DNA of 64,000 nucleotides, taken from Marinobacter sp. ANT_B65. Lineage in GTDB: Bacteria > Pseudomonadota > Gammaproteobacteria > Pseudomonadales > Oleiphilaceae. The stretch spans positions 1,176,895-1,240,894 of the forward strand of contig NZ_NXGV01000001.1 in the NCBI RefSeq assembly GCF_002407605.1, written 5' to 3'. A program made the translations under genes and the position numbers. Below, one piece after another: positions 37,862 through 46,849 of the stretch; position 1 is the first letter of the stretch; each line of letters begins with the position of its first letter. The notes below the pieces were generated by a model. That model made no database searches, had not been told where the DNA came from, and saw only the letters and a program-made list of their open reading frames with translations.

Positions 37862-39008
37862 TCACAGTCGCCAGACGCCTGTGTTGTGGGCCTTTCTCGT
37901 GTTCATGGTGTCGTGCCCGTTCGCTCGTGCGGCAACGCTGCCAGTGGATAGTGTGGATGTGCTTTACCACCGTTATGACGGTGGAGGCATGGTGATTGAT
38001 GGTCCTGTGGTACTTGCACGCAAAAGTGTCGGGCCGCAGGTGTCGGTGACTGGCCAGTATTACGTGGATGCGGTATCAGCCGCCTCTGTAGATGTTCTGG
38101 CAACTGCAAGTGCTTATACCGAAGAACGCACAGAGTATACGGTTGGCGTTGACTATCTTTATGATCGTTCGATCATGAGTCTCGGCTATACGAACAGTTC
38201 CGAAAACGACTTTGAAGCCAATACTGTGTACTTCACTGTCAGCCAGGAGTTCTTTGGTGGTATGTCTACGGTCACGCTCGGTTATGCCGAAGGCTGGGAC
38301 GAGGTAGGCAGGATCGGCAATGACAACTTCAGTGAAGACGCTGATCGCCGTAACTTCCAGGTTGGTGTCAGTCAGGTGCTTACCCGCAACACATTGGTTG
38401 GGCTTGACCTTGAAGTGGTTACGGATGAAGGTTTTTTACAGAACCCCTACCGTCAGAACCGCTATCTGGACCCTGACGACACAACCTCGTTTCTTTATCA
38501 GCCCGAACGCTATCCTGAGACACGAACCAGCACGTCTGTAGCTGCCCGGGCCATCTATCATTTGCCATTCAGGGCCTCGATCCGCGGGGAATACCGGTAT
38601 TTCAGTGATACCTGGGGCATCAAAGCCCATACGTTGGAATTGGGCTACGTTCACGCTTTGAATGAACGCTGGACCCTTGAAGGCTCGGTTCGCTATTACA
38701 GTCAGGGAGAAGCGGATTTCTATAGCGACCTTTTCCCTTATGAAAACTCTCAGACGCACCTGGCCAGAGACAAGGAAATGAGCTCCCTTTCGGGCACCAC
38801 CCTTGGAACGGGGGCGGTTTATGAGTGGAAGCAGACATCCCTGCCGGGCATAAAGCGGCTGCAATTCAGCCTGCTGCTGGACTGGCTGAATTTTGACTAT
38901 GACAACTTCCGGGATGTTACAGCTTCGGGCAGTTACCTGCCGGGCGAAGAGCCGCTTTATTCTTTTGATGCGCTGGTTACCAGGGCATCGGTGATTCTCG
39001 AATACTGA
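37848..39008 (+). CDS. DUF3570 outer-membrane barrel protein
   Basis: 386 aa from GTG 37848, chosen because AGGAGG (37837-37842) lies 5 nt upstream; a GTG at 37818 would have no such site. The signal peptide is MGVTDHSRQTPVLWAFLVFMVSC-like, ending in FARA. DUF3570 features are VDVLYHRYDGGGMVIDGP, SVTGQYYVDAVSAASVDV and alternating barrel strands to the final SVILEY. It is probably a large outer-membrane barrel. It is the usual partner of DUF4266; function unknown. Confidence 0.88.
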   Translation: MGVTDHSRQTPVLWAFLVFMVSCPFARAATLPVDSVDVLYHRYDGGGMVIDGPVVLARKSVGPQVSVTGQYYVDAVSAASVDVLATASAYTEERTEYTVGVDYLYDRSIMSLGYTNSSENDFEANTVYFTVSQEFFGGMSTVTLGYAEGWDEVGRIGNDNFSEDADRRNFQVGVSQVLTRNTLVGLDLEVVTDEGFLQNPYRQNRYLDPDDTTSFLYQPERYPETRTSTSVAARAIYHLPFRASIRGEYRYFSDTWGIKAHTLELGYVHALNERWTLEGSVRYYSQGEADFYSDLFPYENSQTHLARDKEMSSLSGTTLGTGAVYEWKQTSLPGIKRLQFSLLLDWLNFDYDNFRDVTASGSYLPGEEPLYSFDALVTRASVILEY

Positions 39009-39027
39009 GTTTGCAGGAAATCTGATT

Positions 39028-39573
39028 ATGACGGATTCATTCAAAACACTGTTGGCTGGCGTACTTGCGGCAATGATCCTGTTTATGAGCACAGCGGTGC
39101 TTGCGGAACAGGAAGACACCACTGACGGCAAGGCTGTTGCTGAGCGGGTTGAAGAGCTGAAAAAGAAAGTCATCGGACTTAACAGGGATCTCTTTATCCT
39201 GGAAGAAGATCTGCTGTTTCCGGCCAGCACGCAGTTTGCCGTTTTCCTCAGTGTTGATACGGGGGAATTCCTTAAACTGGACGCGGTTAAACTAAAGGTG
39301 AATGGCGATATTGTGGCTTCGCACCTTTATACGGATCGGCAGGTTACAGCGCTTGAACGCGGTGGCATGCAGCGGTTGTTTATTGGCAATCTTAAAACCG
39401 GTACCCACGAGATAACGGCTTTTGTAGAAGGCATTGGTCCTGACAATCGTGCTTACAAGCAGGCAGCAACCCTGGCTTTTGAAAAAGGTACCGAGACAGC
39501 TGCGCTGGAAATCCGGATTGAGGATCGTTCCTCGGATTATCAGCCCATGGTCTCCATAGTGGAGTGGGAGTGA
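39028..39573 (+). CDS. periplasmic coiled-coil protein, unknown
   Basis: 181 aa. The signal peptide (LLAGVLAAMILFMSTAVLA) is followed by a short charged helix (about 33-62, AERVEELKKKVIGLNRDLFILEED), likely a coiled coil. A beta-rich domain follows (FAVFLSVDTGEFLKLDAVKL, MQRLFIGNLKTGTHEITAFV). I do not recognise the family. Its place between DUF3570 and the TPR genes, and the GTGA overlap with the next gene, tie it to the complex. A GltF-like periplasmic connector is one guess. Confidence 0.7.
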   Translation: MTDSFKTLLAGVLAAMILFMSTAVLAEQEDTTDGKAVAERVEELKKKVIGLNRDLFILEEDLLFPASTQFAVFLSVDTGEFLKLDAVKLKVNGDIVASHLYTDRQVTALERGGMQRLFIGNLKTGTHEITAFVEGIGPDNRAYKQAATLAFEKGTETAALEIRIEDRSSDYQPMVSIVEWE

Positions 39574-41582
39574 CACGGCCTGTGGCATTCATTACAAGGG
39601 CATTCCATTCCAGCAAGGCGGCGCGTTGCGTTGCCGCAGCCGCCAGCCTGCTGCCGTTCGTACTCAGTGCACCGGTACTAACTGCCGGTGAGGCACCGGA
39701 ACGGGCCCGGGACCCAATGTATGGCTGGGTCCTTTACAACTATCACCAGGGCGAGTCCTTTGAGGCGCTGACTTTGCTGGATGTCGCCCGTGAACGTGGT
39801 GGCATCAGTGGGCACGGTGCCTATCCGGAGCTGATTGAAGGCGGTCTTATGCTTTCTTATGGCATGACCCGCGAAGCCCGTGAATTGTTCACCCGCTTGC
39901 TTGCAGAGACAAATGCCAGCGCTACTGATGCCCCGGCAGGTAAAGGCTCACCTGTAACCCTTGAACCCGAAGTTCTTAGCCAGGCCTGGTTCTATCTCGG
40001 AAAAGTATTCTATCTCGAAGGCGACTATGCGCCGGCCTATGAGAACCTTATGCGGGTTGATGAAGAAGTGCTTGAAGAGAGCGAGCCCGGGCTTTATGAA
40101 GAATGGCTTTATCTCAGAGCCCGGCTGGCTATGAAATCCGACGATTTCGCTGGCGAACCGGATAGCGAAGTTCTGGTTAAACGCCTGCTTGAACAGCTCA
40201 GCCAGTCTGGTCCATGGGCATATTATCTCCGCTACAACATAGCCATGGCCGGGATTGATGCCGAAAACTTTACGGAAGCTCAGGAATACCTGCGAAAGCT
40301 TATTGCCGATATGGGTTCCGAAACTCCGGAGGAAGTTCTGCTGTCCGAGCACCGTGCGCTGCTGGATAAAAGCAGGTTATCCCTTGCTCGCCTGTACCTG
40401 AGAGACGCCCGGTTTGATGACGCACTGGCTTTGCTGGGGACCATGCCATTAGACGGAGTGTTTTCTGACAGAGCACTGTTTGATTATGCGGTGGCCGCGG
40501 CTGGTCAGGGCCAGATGCAACGGGCTCTTGATGCACTTGATGCTTTATCGCAACGCACACTGTTTCTGGCCTGGCGGGAACAGGTTCCTTATGCCCGGGG
40601 TTATGTGTTCGAGCAAATGAACCAGCCCCGTAAGGCGTTAACCGCGTTTATGCAGGCTGCGGAACATTATGAAGCACGGGGTGAGGAGTTGATCGCAGCC
40701 AGGCAGGCACTGACCGAAGATAATCTGATGGCTCGGTTGAGTTTTCTGGGCGACAGCAATGAAATTGTTACCGACGCATACGGCCGCTTGCAGGTGATGC
40801 CTGCTGATTTCGGACTCTCGGAAGTGCTGGCAACGGAATCTTTCCAGCAAGCGCTTGGGGAGCTGCATGAACTTTACCAGATGCAGGAACTGCTTGCGCA
40901 GCGAGAGGAGCAACTGGCCACTTTCGAAACCATGCTCGAAACACGGCGGATACAGCGCGAGCGTCGAATTCGCGAGGCTCGTTTCGAGCTTGAGCAGCAG
41001 CAGGCGGATGACTGGGCGGAGGCTCACGCATCGTTTCGTAAAGATATTGAAGCAGCTCTTGCCGGAGATAATGTCGGTTTTTTCATGACGACTGAACAGA
41101 AAGCCCTGAAAACGAGGTTAGATAAGGTTGCAGCCACGCTCGAACAACTCCCCGATGACCAGAGTACGGCCCGGCAACGGGAAACCTACACACGAATGAA
41201 GGCTTACTTTGACTGGAGTGTGGCTAACGATTACGCCGTAAATCGTTGGGCGGCCCAGAAGCAGTTGCGCGAGCTGGACAGGGAAATGGAGCTGTTCCTC
41301 AACCAAAGAGCTGCTATAGAAACCCTGATGGCCGGAGACAGGGAGCATAGTGAACTGGCTGGACGTCTTGCCCGCAAGGCCGCGGAGCTTCAGTTGCTGA
41401 AAAACGAGGTGGAAGATGCGTTAGCCCTGGCAAGGAGCATGCTTATGGGGCGCCTGGGTGAGGCTCTTGAGCAACAGAACAGCGAACTCAGGCGTTATCT
41501 GGTGGCCTCCCGACATGCACAGGCACGGCTCGCGGATCAGCTGTTCCGGGCTGATAGTGATGCGGAGGCTGCCAATGAATAA
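39570..41582 (+). CDS. exported TPR/coiled-coil protein (670 aa)
   Basis: Starts at GTG 39570, overlapping the previous stop (GTGA), with GGAG 5 nt upstream. The signal is AASLLPFVLSAPVLTAG. TPR-like helical pairs run from about 45 to 400 (GWVLYNYHQGESFEALTLLDVAR, AWFYLGKVFYLEGDYAPAYENL, ALFDYAVAAAGQGQMQRALDAL). Long coiled coils fill 430-660 (LAQREEQLATFETMLETRR, LARKAAELQLLKNEVEDALA). It is probably a periplasmic scaffold linking outer-membrane barrels to the TonB-like motor. It overlaps the next gene by 8 nt. Confidence 0.8.
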   Translation: MTRPVAFITRAFHSSKAARCVAAAASLLPFVLSAPVLTAGEAPERARDPMYGWVLYNYHQGESFEALTLLDVARERGGISGHGAYPELIEGGLMLSYGMTREARELFTRLLAETNASATDAPAGKGSPVTLEPEVLSQAWFYLGKVFYLEGDYAPAYENLMRVDEEVLEESEPGLYEEWLYLRARLAMKSDDFAGEPDSEVLVKRLLEQLSQSGPWAYYLRYNIAMAGIDAENFTEAQEYLRKLIADMGSETPEEVLLSEHRALLDKSRLSLARLYLRDARFDDALALLGTMPLDGVFSDRALFDYAVAAAGQGQMQRALDALDALSQRTLFLAWREQVPYARGYVFEQMNQPRKALTAFMQAAEHYEARGEELIAARQALTEDNLMARLSFLGDSNEIVTDAYGRLQVMPADFGLSEVLATESFQQALGELHELYQMQELLAQREEQLATFETMLETRRIQRERRIREARFELEQQQADDWAEAHASFRKDIEAALAGDNVGFFMTTEQKALKTRLDKVAATLEQLPDDQSTARQRETYTRMKAYFDWSVANDYAVNRWAAQKQLRELDREMELFLNQRAAIETLMAGDREHSELAGRLARKAAELQLLKNEVEDALALARSMLMGRLGEALEQQNSELRRYLVASRHAQARLADQLFRADSDAEAANE

Positions 41583-44529
41583 AACGCCGCTTTTTGCACT
41601 GCTATCCGGCCGGGGTCGGGTTTTGAGTTATACACGCGCATTGGTACCGATATTGTCAGCAATGCTGACGACCGGGTGCCAGACAATGTGGTGGGGGCAG
41701 GGCGGCGAAATACCGGAAGCACGCCCCGGAACACTGGCGTCTTTAAGCACCGGAAATACGACAAGTACGGCAGATCTTGCTGTTGTAGAGGGCAAGTCTG
41801 CGGAAGCCACTGAGGAAGCTGTTTCTCTTGAATCAGTGATGCGCAGTTACCGGGAGTTGCTGCCATTGGTGGATGACCCCTCCAAGCAGATCACCATCCG
41901 GCACAGGCTTGCCGATCTTGAGTTCGCTCGCGCTGAACGCATAATGACAGACACAGCAGAAGATGATCTGTCCGGAGCGATTGCAGCATATACCACTTTG
42001 CTGGCGGAATATCCGGAGCGTGAAGGTAATGACCAGATTTACTATCAGTTGGCCCGCGCCTGGGGATTACGTGGCAGGACCGAAGAGCAGCTGCAATCTC
42101 TCGATACACTGGTAACGACCTATCCCGGATCGGATTATTGGGTTGAAGCCCAGTTTCGACGCGCGGATATTCTGTTTGTTAACGGCCGCTATTCTGAAGC
42201 GGAGCAGGCCTTTGATCAGGTTACCCGTGCCAGCGGAGAGCAAAACGCTGACCCTTCCTTCCTGATGAACGCCCACTATATGAAGGGCTGGAGTCAGTTC
42301 AAACAGGGTGACTATCAGCAGGCCCTGCTTAGTTATGTTGAGGTGCTGGATCTGATTATGCCAGGTGGCCGGACTGCAGAGGCAGAGGCGCCGAATCAAC
42401 GTTACCAGACGCTTACTGAAGACCTCTTTCGGGTTGTCGGCCTTTCACTGTCCTATCTTGATGGCGCGGAAACCCTGCAGGCCCTGTTCCGGCAGACCGG
42501 GAGCCGGCCTTACGAAAGCCTTGTTTATGATCGCTACAGTAAACTGCTGATTGAGCGTGAACGTTATAGTGATGCTGTTGATGTCTTTGAGGTATATGTT
42601 CACGAGCACCCAGACAGCCCCTGGGCGCCGCGTTATCACATGCGGATAATTGACACCCTGGCGTTGGCGGGTTTTGACAAGGCCATACCGGATCGTAAAG
42701 CGGAGTTCATCAAACGTTATGGTATCAACAGTGGCTACTGGCCAGAGGCCGACCCCGAAACACTGGCCTATATCAAAAACCAGTTAGAGATTCTGCTGCC
42801 GGAGTTGGCTGATCGCCATTACTTGCTTGCCGGCGAAGTCCGAAAGCAGGGGCAGAACCCTGGTAACCAGCAGAGTTTCGGAGCGGATGAGCATTTTCGG
42901 CAGGCAGCAGCCTATTACGCAGAGTTTGCCGCTACCTTCCCTGATCATCCCCGCACACCTGAGCGGCTGTTCCTGCTGGCGGAAACCTATATTGAACTAC
43001 AGGAATGGCCTGATGCCATCCAGGCATTTGAGCGGGTAGCTTATGACTTCTCTGTGAATGGGGAACAAAACGAGCGTGCTGTTGAAGCGGGGTATGCCTC
43101 AGTTCTTGCATTCCGGGAGTATTCGCGAACCTGGTTGAATGACACAAATGATGATCTGTTTGCCTTGCAGGAAATGCAGCAACTTAACCGTTTTAGGTTT
43201 GTGAATGCCTTTTCGCAGGATTCCCGCGCCCCCGGTGTTTACTATATCGCTCTGCAGCGGGAGTTCGATCAGCAAAACCTTGATGAAGTTATTCCCATGG
43301 CTGCTCGCCTGGCAGCCTGGCAGCCGGCTGCAGATCCAGTGCTGGTTACCGAGGCTTTGTTGATGGCAGGGCATAGCCTGTTTGAACTCACACGCTATGC
43401 CGAAGCCGAGCAATCCTACCGGGATGCCCTGGCAATGATGTCAGTTGAAGATGAAAGGCGGGCAGACATACAGGAAAATATGGCTGCGTCTGTATTCCGT
43501 CAGGCAGAACAATTGGCAGAGGCGGGCAATGTTGATGCGGCACTCAGTGAGTATCTGCGTGTAGGGTCGGTAGCTCCAGCGTCAGTCCTTTATGCAAATG
43601 CTCAGTATGACGCAGCGTCCCTGCTGGTCAGCGCAGCACGATGGGACGAGGCAATTGATGTACTGAATAGCTTCCGTTCGCGCTTTCCTGAGCATGAACT
43701 GGCTGATACCGTTCCCGCCAAGCTTGCTTTTGCCTATAGGGAGACAGGCCAGTGGGAGAAAGCCGGGGATGAAATCAATCGCATGGTTGCCATGGCTACC
43801 ACCCCGGAGGAACGACGGGAGAACCTCCAGATCGCGGCTGAGCTATACGACCAGGCAGGGAATCTGGACAAGGCGATCGATACCTGGAGCCAATACGCCA
43901 ACAACCATCCGGAACCAGCGGCGGTTTATATGGAAGCTGCGAACAGGCTGGCAGAGCTTTACGAATCCCGTGACGACCTCACAAGTCGTGATGTCTGGTT
44001 GAACAGACAAATGGAGAAAGTGGATGAGAATCCGGAAGCTGCGGACGACCGGATGCGCTACCTGGCAGCCTCTGCCTCTGCGACATTGGCGCGGGACGCT
44101 CTGGCGTATTACGACAGTATTCGTCTGACATTGCCACTGAACGAGAGCATGGCAGCAAAAACACGCGCGCTTGAAGCTGCAGTCCAGGCCTACCAGACAA
44201 CGTCGGGTTACGGGATATCATCCTTCTCCACAGAAGCAGGCTATCAGATTGCTCATATCTACAGCCGCCTCGGTGCAGACCTGATGGACTCCGAACGCCC
44301 GGAAGGGCTCAGTGACCTGGAACTCTCCCAGTACGAACTGTTGCTGGAGGAGCAGGCTTATCCATTCGAAGATAACGCAATTGATATCCACGAACAGAAT
44401 ATCCGTCGTGCCCGTGATGGCATATTCGATGAATGGGTACAGCGTAGTTATGAGTCGTTGCGAAGTTTGCTGCCGGGACGCTACAACAAACCCGAAGTTA
44501 CAGTCGGAGCGGTCCATGATCTGGGATAA
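41575..44529 (+). CDS. large TPR lipoprotein (984 aa)
   Basis: From ATG 41575 with GGAGG 7 nt upstream. The N-terminus has a hydrophobic signal with a slightly unusual lipobox (MLTTGC, Cys35). More than ten TPR-like units cover about 90-900, for example IYYQLARAWGLRGRTEEQLQ, ERLFLLAETYIELQEWPDAI, KLAFAYRETGQWEKAGDEIN and AAELYDQAGNLDKAIDTWSQ. The size and repeat content match the GltD/AgmU-type TPR protein of the Myxococcus machine in general form; homology is not proven. It overlaps both neighbours. Confidence 0.8.
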   Translation: MNKTPLFALLSGRGRVLSYTRALVPILSAMLTTGCQTMWWGQGGEIPEARPGTLASLSTGNTTSTADLAVVEGKSAEATEEAVSLESVMRSYRELLPLVDDPSKQITIRHRLADLEFARAERIMTDTAEDDLSGAIAAYTTLLAEYPEREGNDQIYYQLARAWGLRGRTEEQLQSLDTLVTTYPGSDYWVEAQFRRADILFVNGRYSEAEQAFDQVTRASGEQNADPSFLMNAHYMKGWSQFKQGDYQQALLSYVEVLDLIMPGGRTAEAEAPNQRYQTLTEDLFRVVGLSLSYLDGAETLQALFRQTGSRPYESLVYDRYSKLLIERERYSDAVDVFEVYVHEHPDSPWAPRYHMRIIDTLALAGFDKAIPDRKAEFIKRYGINSGYWPEADPETLAYIKNQLEILLPELADRHYLLAGEVRKQGQNPGNQQSFGADEHFRQAAAYYAEFAATFPDHPRTPERLFLLAETYIELQEWPDAIQAFERVAYDFSVNGEQNERAVEAGYASVLAFREYSRTWLNDTNDDLFALQEMQQLNRFRFVNAFSQDSRAPGVYYIALQREFDQQNLDEVIPMAARLAAWQPAADPVLVTEALLMAGHSLFELTRYAEAEQSYRDALAMMSVEDERRADIQENMAASVFRQAEQLAEAGNVDAALSEYLRVGSVAPASVLYANAQYDAASLLVSAARWDEAIDVLNSFRSRFPEHELADTVPAKLAFAYRETGQWEKAGDEINRMVAMATTPEERRENLQIAAELYDQAGNLDKAIDTWSQYANNHPEPAAVYMEAANRLAELYESRDDLTSRDVWLNRQMEKVDENPEAADDRMRYLAASASATLARDALAYYDSIRLTLPLNESMAAKTRALEAAVQAYQTTSGYGISSFSTEAGYQIAHIYSRLGADLMDSERPEGLSDLELSQYELLLEEQAYPFEDNAIDIHEQNIRRARDGIFDEWVQRSYESLRSLLPGRYNKPEVTVGAVHDLG

Positions 44530-45112
44530 AAAACTGAGTGCGATGGCAGTTGCGGGTCTTTTGCTTTTGGCTGGATGTGCGTCGGGGCCTGAGCGCCCGG
44601 CCGCCTCCCATAGCGGCGGCTCGTCAGGTGAGACGGTTGCAGCCACAGAAGCTCTGCATGAAGCTTTTATCGAAGCCGTCGTATTAATGGAAAACGGTGA
44701 TACCGATGAGGCAAAGCGGCGTTTTGAACAAATGGCCGTGCAGTATCCACAACGTACCGGGCCTCTGGTTAACCTGGGCATAATCGCATTTCAGGCTGGC
44801 GATGCCGAACTCGCCCAGACCAGGTTCAACGAAGTGCTTGCTCTTGATCCGGAACACGCAGTTTCACTTAACCACCTTGGCGTAATCGCACGCAATGCTG
44901 GTGATTTTTCAGCTGCTGAACACTATTATCGGGCAGCCCTTTCCGCAACCCCGGAATACTTGCCGGCATTGCTTAATCTGGCATTTTTGCTGGATATTTA
45001 TCTTGGCGCGCCTGAGCAGGCGTTGCCTTTATACGAACAGTATAAAACACTTGCTGCTGAGCCCGACCCGAAGCTGGAAGACTGGATATACGATGCGAAA
45101 AACAGAATCTGA
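44516..45112 (+). CDS. small TPR lipoprotein (198 aa)
   Basis: From ATG 44516 (MIWDKKLSAMAVAG) with GGAG 7 nt upstream; it overlaps the large TPR gene by 14 nt. The lipobox is LLAGC (Cys21). A Ser/Gly-rich linker is followed by about three TPRs (PLVNLGIIAFQAGDAELAQ, VSLNHLGVIARNAGDFSAAE, PALLNLAFLLDIYLGAPEQA). It is likely anchored in the outer membrane. By size and place it could be the GltE-like member of the set. Confidence 0.82.
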   Translation: MIWDKKLSAMAVAGLLLLAGCASGPERPAASHSGGSSGETVAATEALHEAFIEAVVLMENGDTDEAKRRFEQMAVQYPQRTGPLVNLGIIAFQAGDAELAQTRFNEVLALDPEHAVSLNHLGVIARNAGDFSAAEHYYRAALSATPEYLPALLNLAFLLDIYLGAPEQALPLYEQYKTLAAEPDPKLEDWIYDAKNRI

Positions 45113-45127
45113 TATGAGGGCAGGGCT

Positions 45128-45445
45128 ATGAGGCAATTGGAGAAACTGGCTTTTCTGGCGGCCGTGTTATTGCCCTGCTATGAAACCGTCCATGCCCAGG
45201 ATTCGGGACTGACCCCGGAAGTGGTCACCATTGAGGGAACCCGCATTCAGGGGGATCAGGAGGTTCCGACCGTCATGTATCTCGTGCCCTGGCAGCCGCC
45301 AAAAGTAGGCGAGCTTCGGGCACCGGATGAACAGTTGATGGTTGAGCAGGCATTTGCGCCTCTGGAGCGCTACGACTTTCAAAGACTTGTCCGCTACCAT
45401 GACGCATTCATCGACAAACCAGCGGCAGCAGAAAGGGGTAATTAA
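45128..45445 (+). CDS. small secreted protein with TonB-box-like segment
   Basis: 105 aa with a signal peptide (FLAAVLLPCYETVHA, then QDS). The mature N-terminus has EVVTIEGTRIQG, which looks like the TonB box and start of the plug seen in TonB-dependent receptors (consensus like VVVTGTRI). The rest (VPTVMYLVPWQPPKVGEL) is short, so it cannot be a receptor. It is the last gene before the ExbB set, 15 bp after the TPR lipoprotein. I do not recognise the family. Confidence 0.7.
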   Translation: MRQLEKLAFLAAVLLPCYETVHAQDSGLTPEVVTIEGTRIQGDQEVPTVMYLVPWQPPKVGELRAPDEQLMVEQAFAPLERYDFQRLVRYHDAFIDKPAAAERGN

Positions 45446-45457
45446 TGAGATATGTGT

Positions 45458-45472
45458 CACAGAGACTCTGTG
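45458..45472. repeat. 15-bp palindrome upstream of exbB-like gene
   Basis: CACAGAG-A-CTCTGTG in the only sizeable gap (138 bp) of the array. No T run follows, so it is a possible regulator site or a weak processing hairpin rather than a terminator. Confidence 0.5.
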
Positions 45473-45583
45473 GCTGAGTGCAAAGTACAACAAACCGCAA
45501 CAAAGACTTCCGCTAACTTAACCCCTTTGGGGCAGAGCTGCGCTTAGACTGACTCAAAACCCGGACCATGGAGTGCCCAGATA

Positions 45584-46303
45584 ATGATCGATACCGCCGT
45601 TCGCTTCTTTCAGGAAGGTGGCTTTTTTATGTTTCCGATCGCAATTGTGCTGATTGTCGGAATCATTGTGGCCATTGAGCGATATGTATACCTGTCTGCT
45701 CAGAAAATCATCAATCGCAGAGACTTCAACCGCCTGCACCAGATGATTGCGAAGCGTGATTTCAAAGGTGCTCTCAATTACGCCCAGGAATCTGGCAGTG
45801 CCATGTCTACAATGATTGGCTTTGGTCTGCAGCGACTGGCTCGCAGGCAGGGTCGTGAGGACATTGAGTATGCCATGGAAGAAGGGTTGCTGGATGTTAT
45901 GCCGCGTATTGAAAAACGTACACAGTACCTCGCAACGCTGGCTAATATCGCAACGCTTCTGGGCCTTCTGGGTACCATCATTGGCCTGATTGCGGCGTTT
46001 ACTGCAGTTGCGGCAGCGGATCCGGCGCAAAAGGCCAGCCTGCTTTCCCAGAGTATCTCGGTAGCCATGAACACGACCGCATTCGGTCTGATGTCAGCGA
46101 TACCCATTCTTCTGATTCATTCTGTTCTGCAAACGAAAACCAATGAGATTGTTGATAGCTTCGAAATGGCGGGGATCAAAGTGCTGAATCTGCTCAGCGA
46201 CGGTTCTGGCTCTCGTGCAGGTGTTCAGCCTCAGGCGCAGGCCGCCACGGCGGCAACACCGGCCGCAGCTCTTGCTGGCGCTAACGCCCGTACCCCGGTC
46301 TGA
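45584..46303 (+). CDS. MotA/TolQ/ExbB-family proton channel protein
   Basis: 239 aa, inner membrane, with three helices: about 12-32 (FFMFPIAIVLIVGIIVAIERY), 120-145 (TLLGLLGTIIGLIAAFTAV) and 158-185 (SVAMNTTAFGLMSAIPILLIHS). It forms the stator pentamer in such motors. The ExbB/TolQ glutamate in ISEALxATA appears here as Val (ISVAMNTTA), while the Thr is kept. The C-terminal tail is Ala-rich. It is followed by two ExbD-like genes, the arrangement of AglR-AglQ-AglS in Myxococcus. This is not the classical ferric-siderophore TonB operon. Confidence 0.9.
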   Translation: MIDTAVRFFQEGGFFMFPIAIVLIVGIIVAIERYVYLSAQKIINRRDFNRLHQMIAKRDFKGALNYAQESGSAMSTMIGFGLQRLARRQGREDIEYAMEEGLLDVMPRIEKRTQYLATLANIATLLGLLGTIIGLIAAFTAVAAADPAQKASLLSQSISVAMNTTAFGLMSAIPILLIHSVLQTKTNEIVDSFEMAGIKVLNLLSDGSGSRAGVQPQAQAATAATPAAALAGANARTPV

Positions 46304-46327
46304 TAATCAGCTAAAGGATTTCAGGCT

Positions 46328-46849
46328 ATGAGGCGGAAACATCGTCGATTACAAAGCGAACCGGATCTTGATATCACTCCTTTCATGAATCTTATGATCG
46401 TGTTGGTGCCGGTGTTGCTTTTGAATATGGTGTTTGCTCACACCAGCGTTCTGGAGCTTAACTTCCCAACCGGCGAAAGCATGACTCCGGACCAGGCTGA
46501 AGAGTTACAGATTCAGGTGGTTATCCATATGGACCGCCTGGTGGTTTCGGACAATCAGGGTGGAGTTATCAAGGCCATTGCCCAGAAGGACGGAGAGTAC
46601 GATTTTGCTGTACTCAAAGAGGTAATGAAAGAGATTAAAAGCCGCGTTCCTGACAAAAAAGATGTGATTATCATGCCCTCACGTGAAACCTCTTATCAGG
46701 CACTTGTGACGGTTATGGACACGGTCCGGTCCTACGACGCAGTCGTTGCAGGGAATCTGGTGGAGGCCGAACTCTTTCCTGAAATCTCGCTCGGCGATGC
46801 ACCTTTGGCTGAAGCATCAGAAGCGCAGAAAGAAGGGGGGCAATCATGA
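46328..46849 (+). CDS. ExbD/TolR-like protein lacking the membrane Asp
   Basis: 173 aa with one N-terminal membrane helix (LMIVLVPVLLLNMVFAHTS) and a periplasmic domain. The stretch LDITPFMNLMIVL aligns with INVTPFIDVMLVL of ExbD; the proton-carrying Asp25 of E. coli ExbD is Asn21 here (codon AAT). This subunit probably cannot carry protons in the usual way and may be structural. It overlaps the second ExbD gene by 4 nt (ATGA). Confidence 0.9.
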   Translation: MRRKHRRLQSEPDLDITPFMNLMIVLVPVLLLNMVFAHTSVLELNFPTGESMTPDQAEELQIQVVIHMDRLVVSDNQGGVIKAIAQKDGEYDFAVLKEVMKEIKSRVPDKKDVIIMPSRETSYQALVTVMDTVRSYDAVVAGNLVEAELFPEISLGDAPLAEASEAQKEGGQS

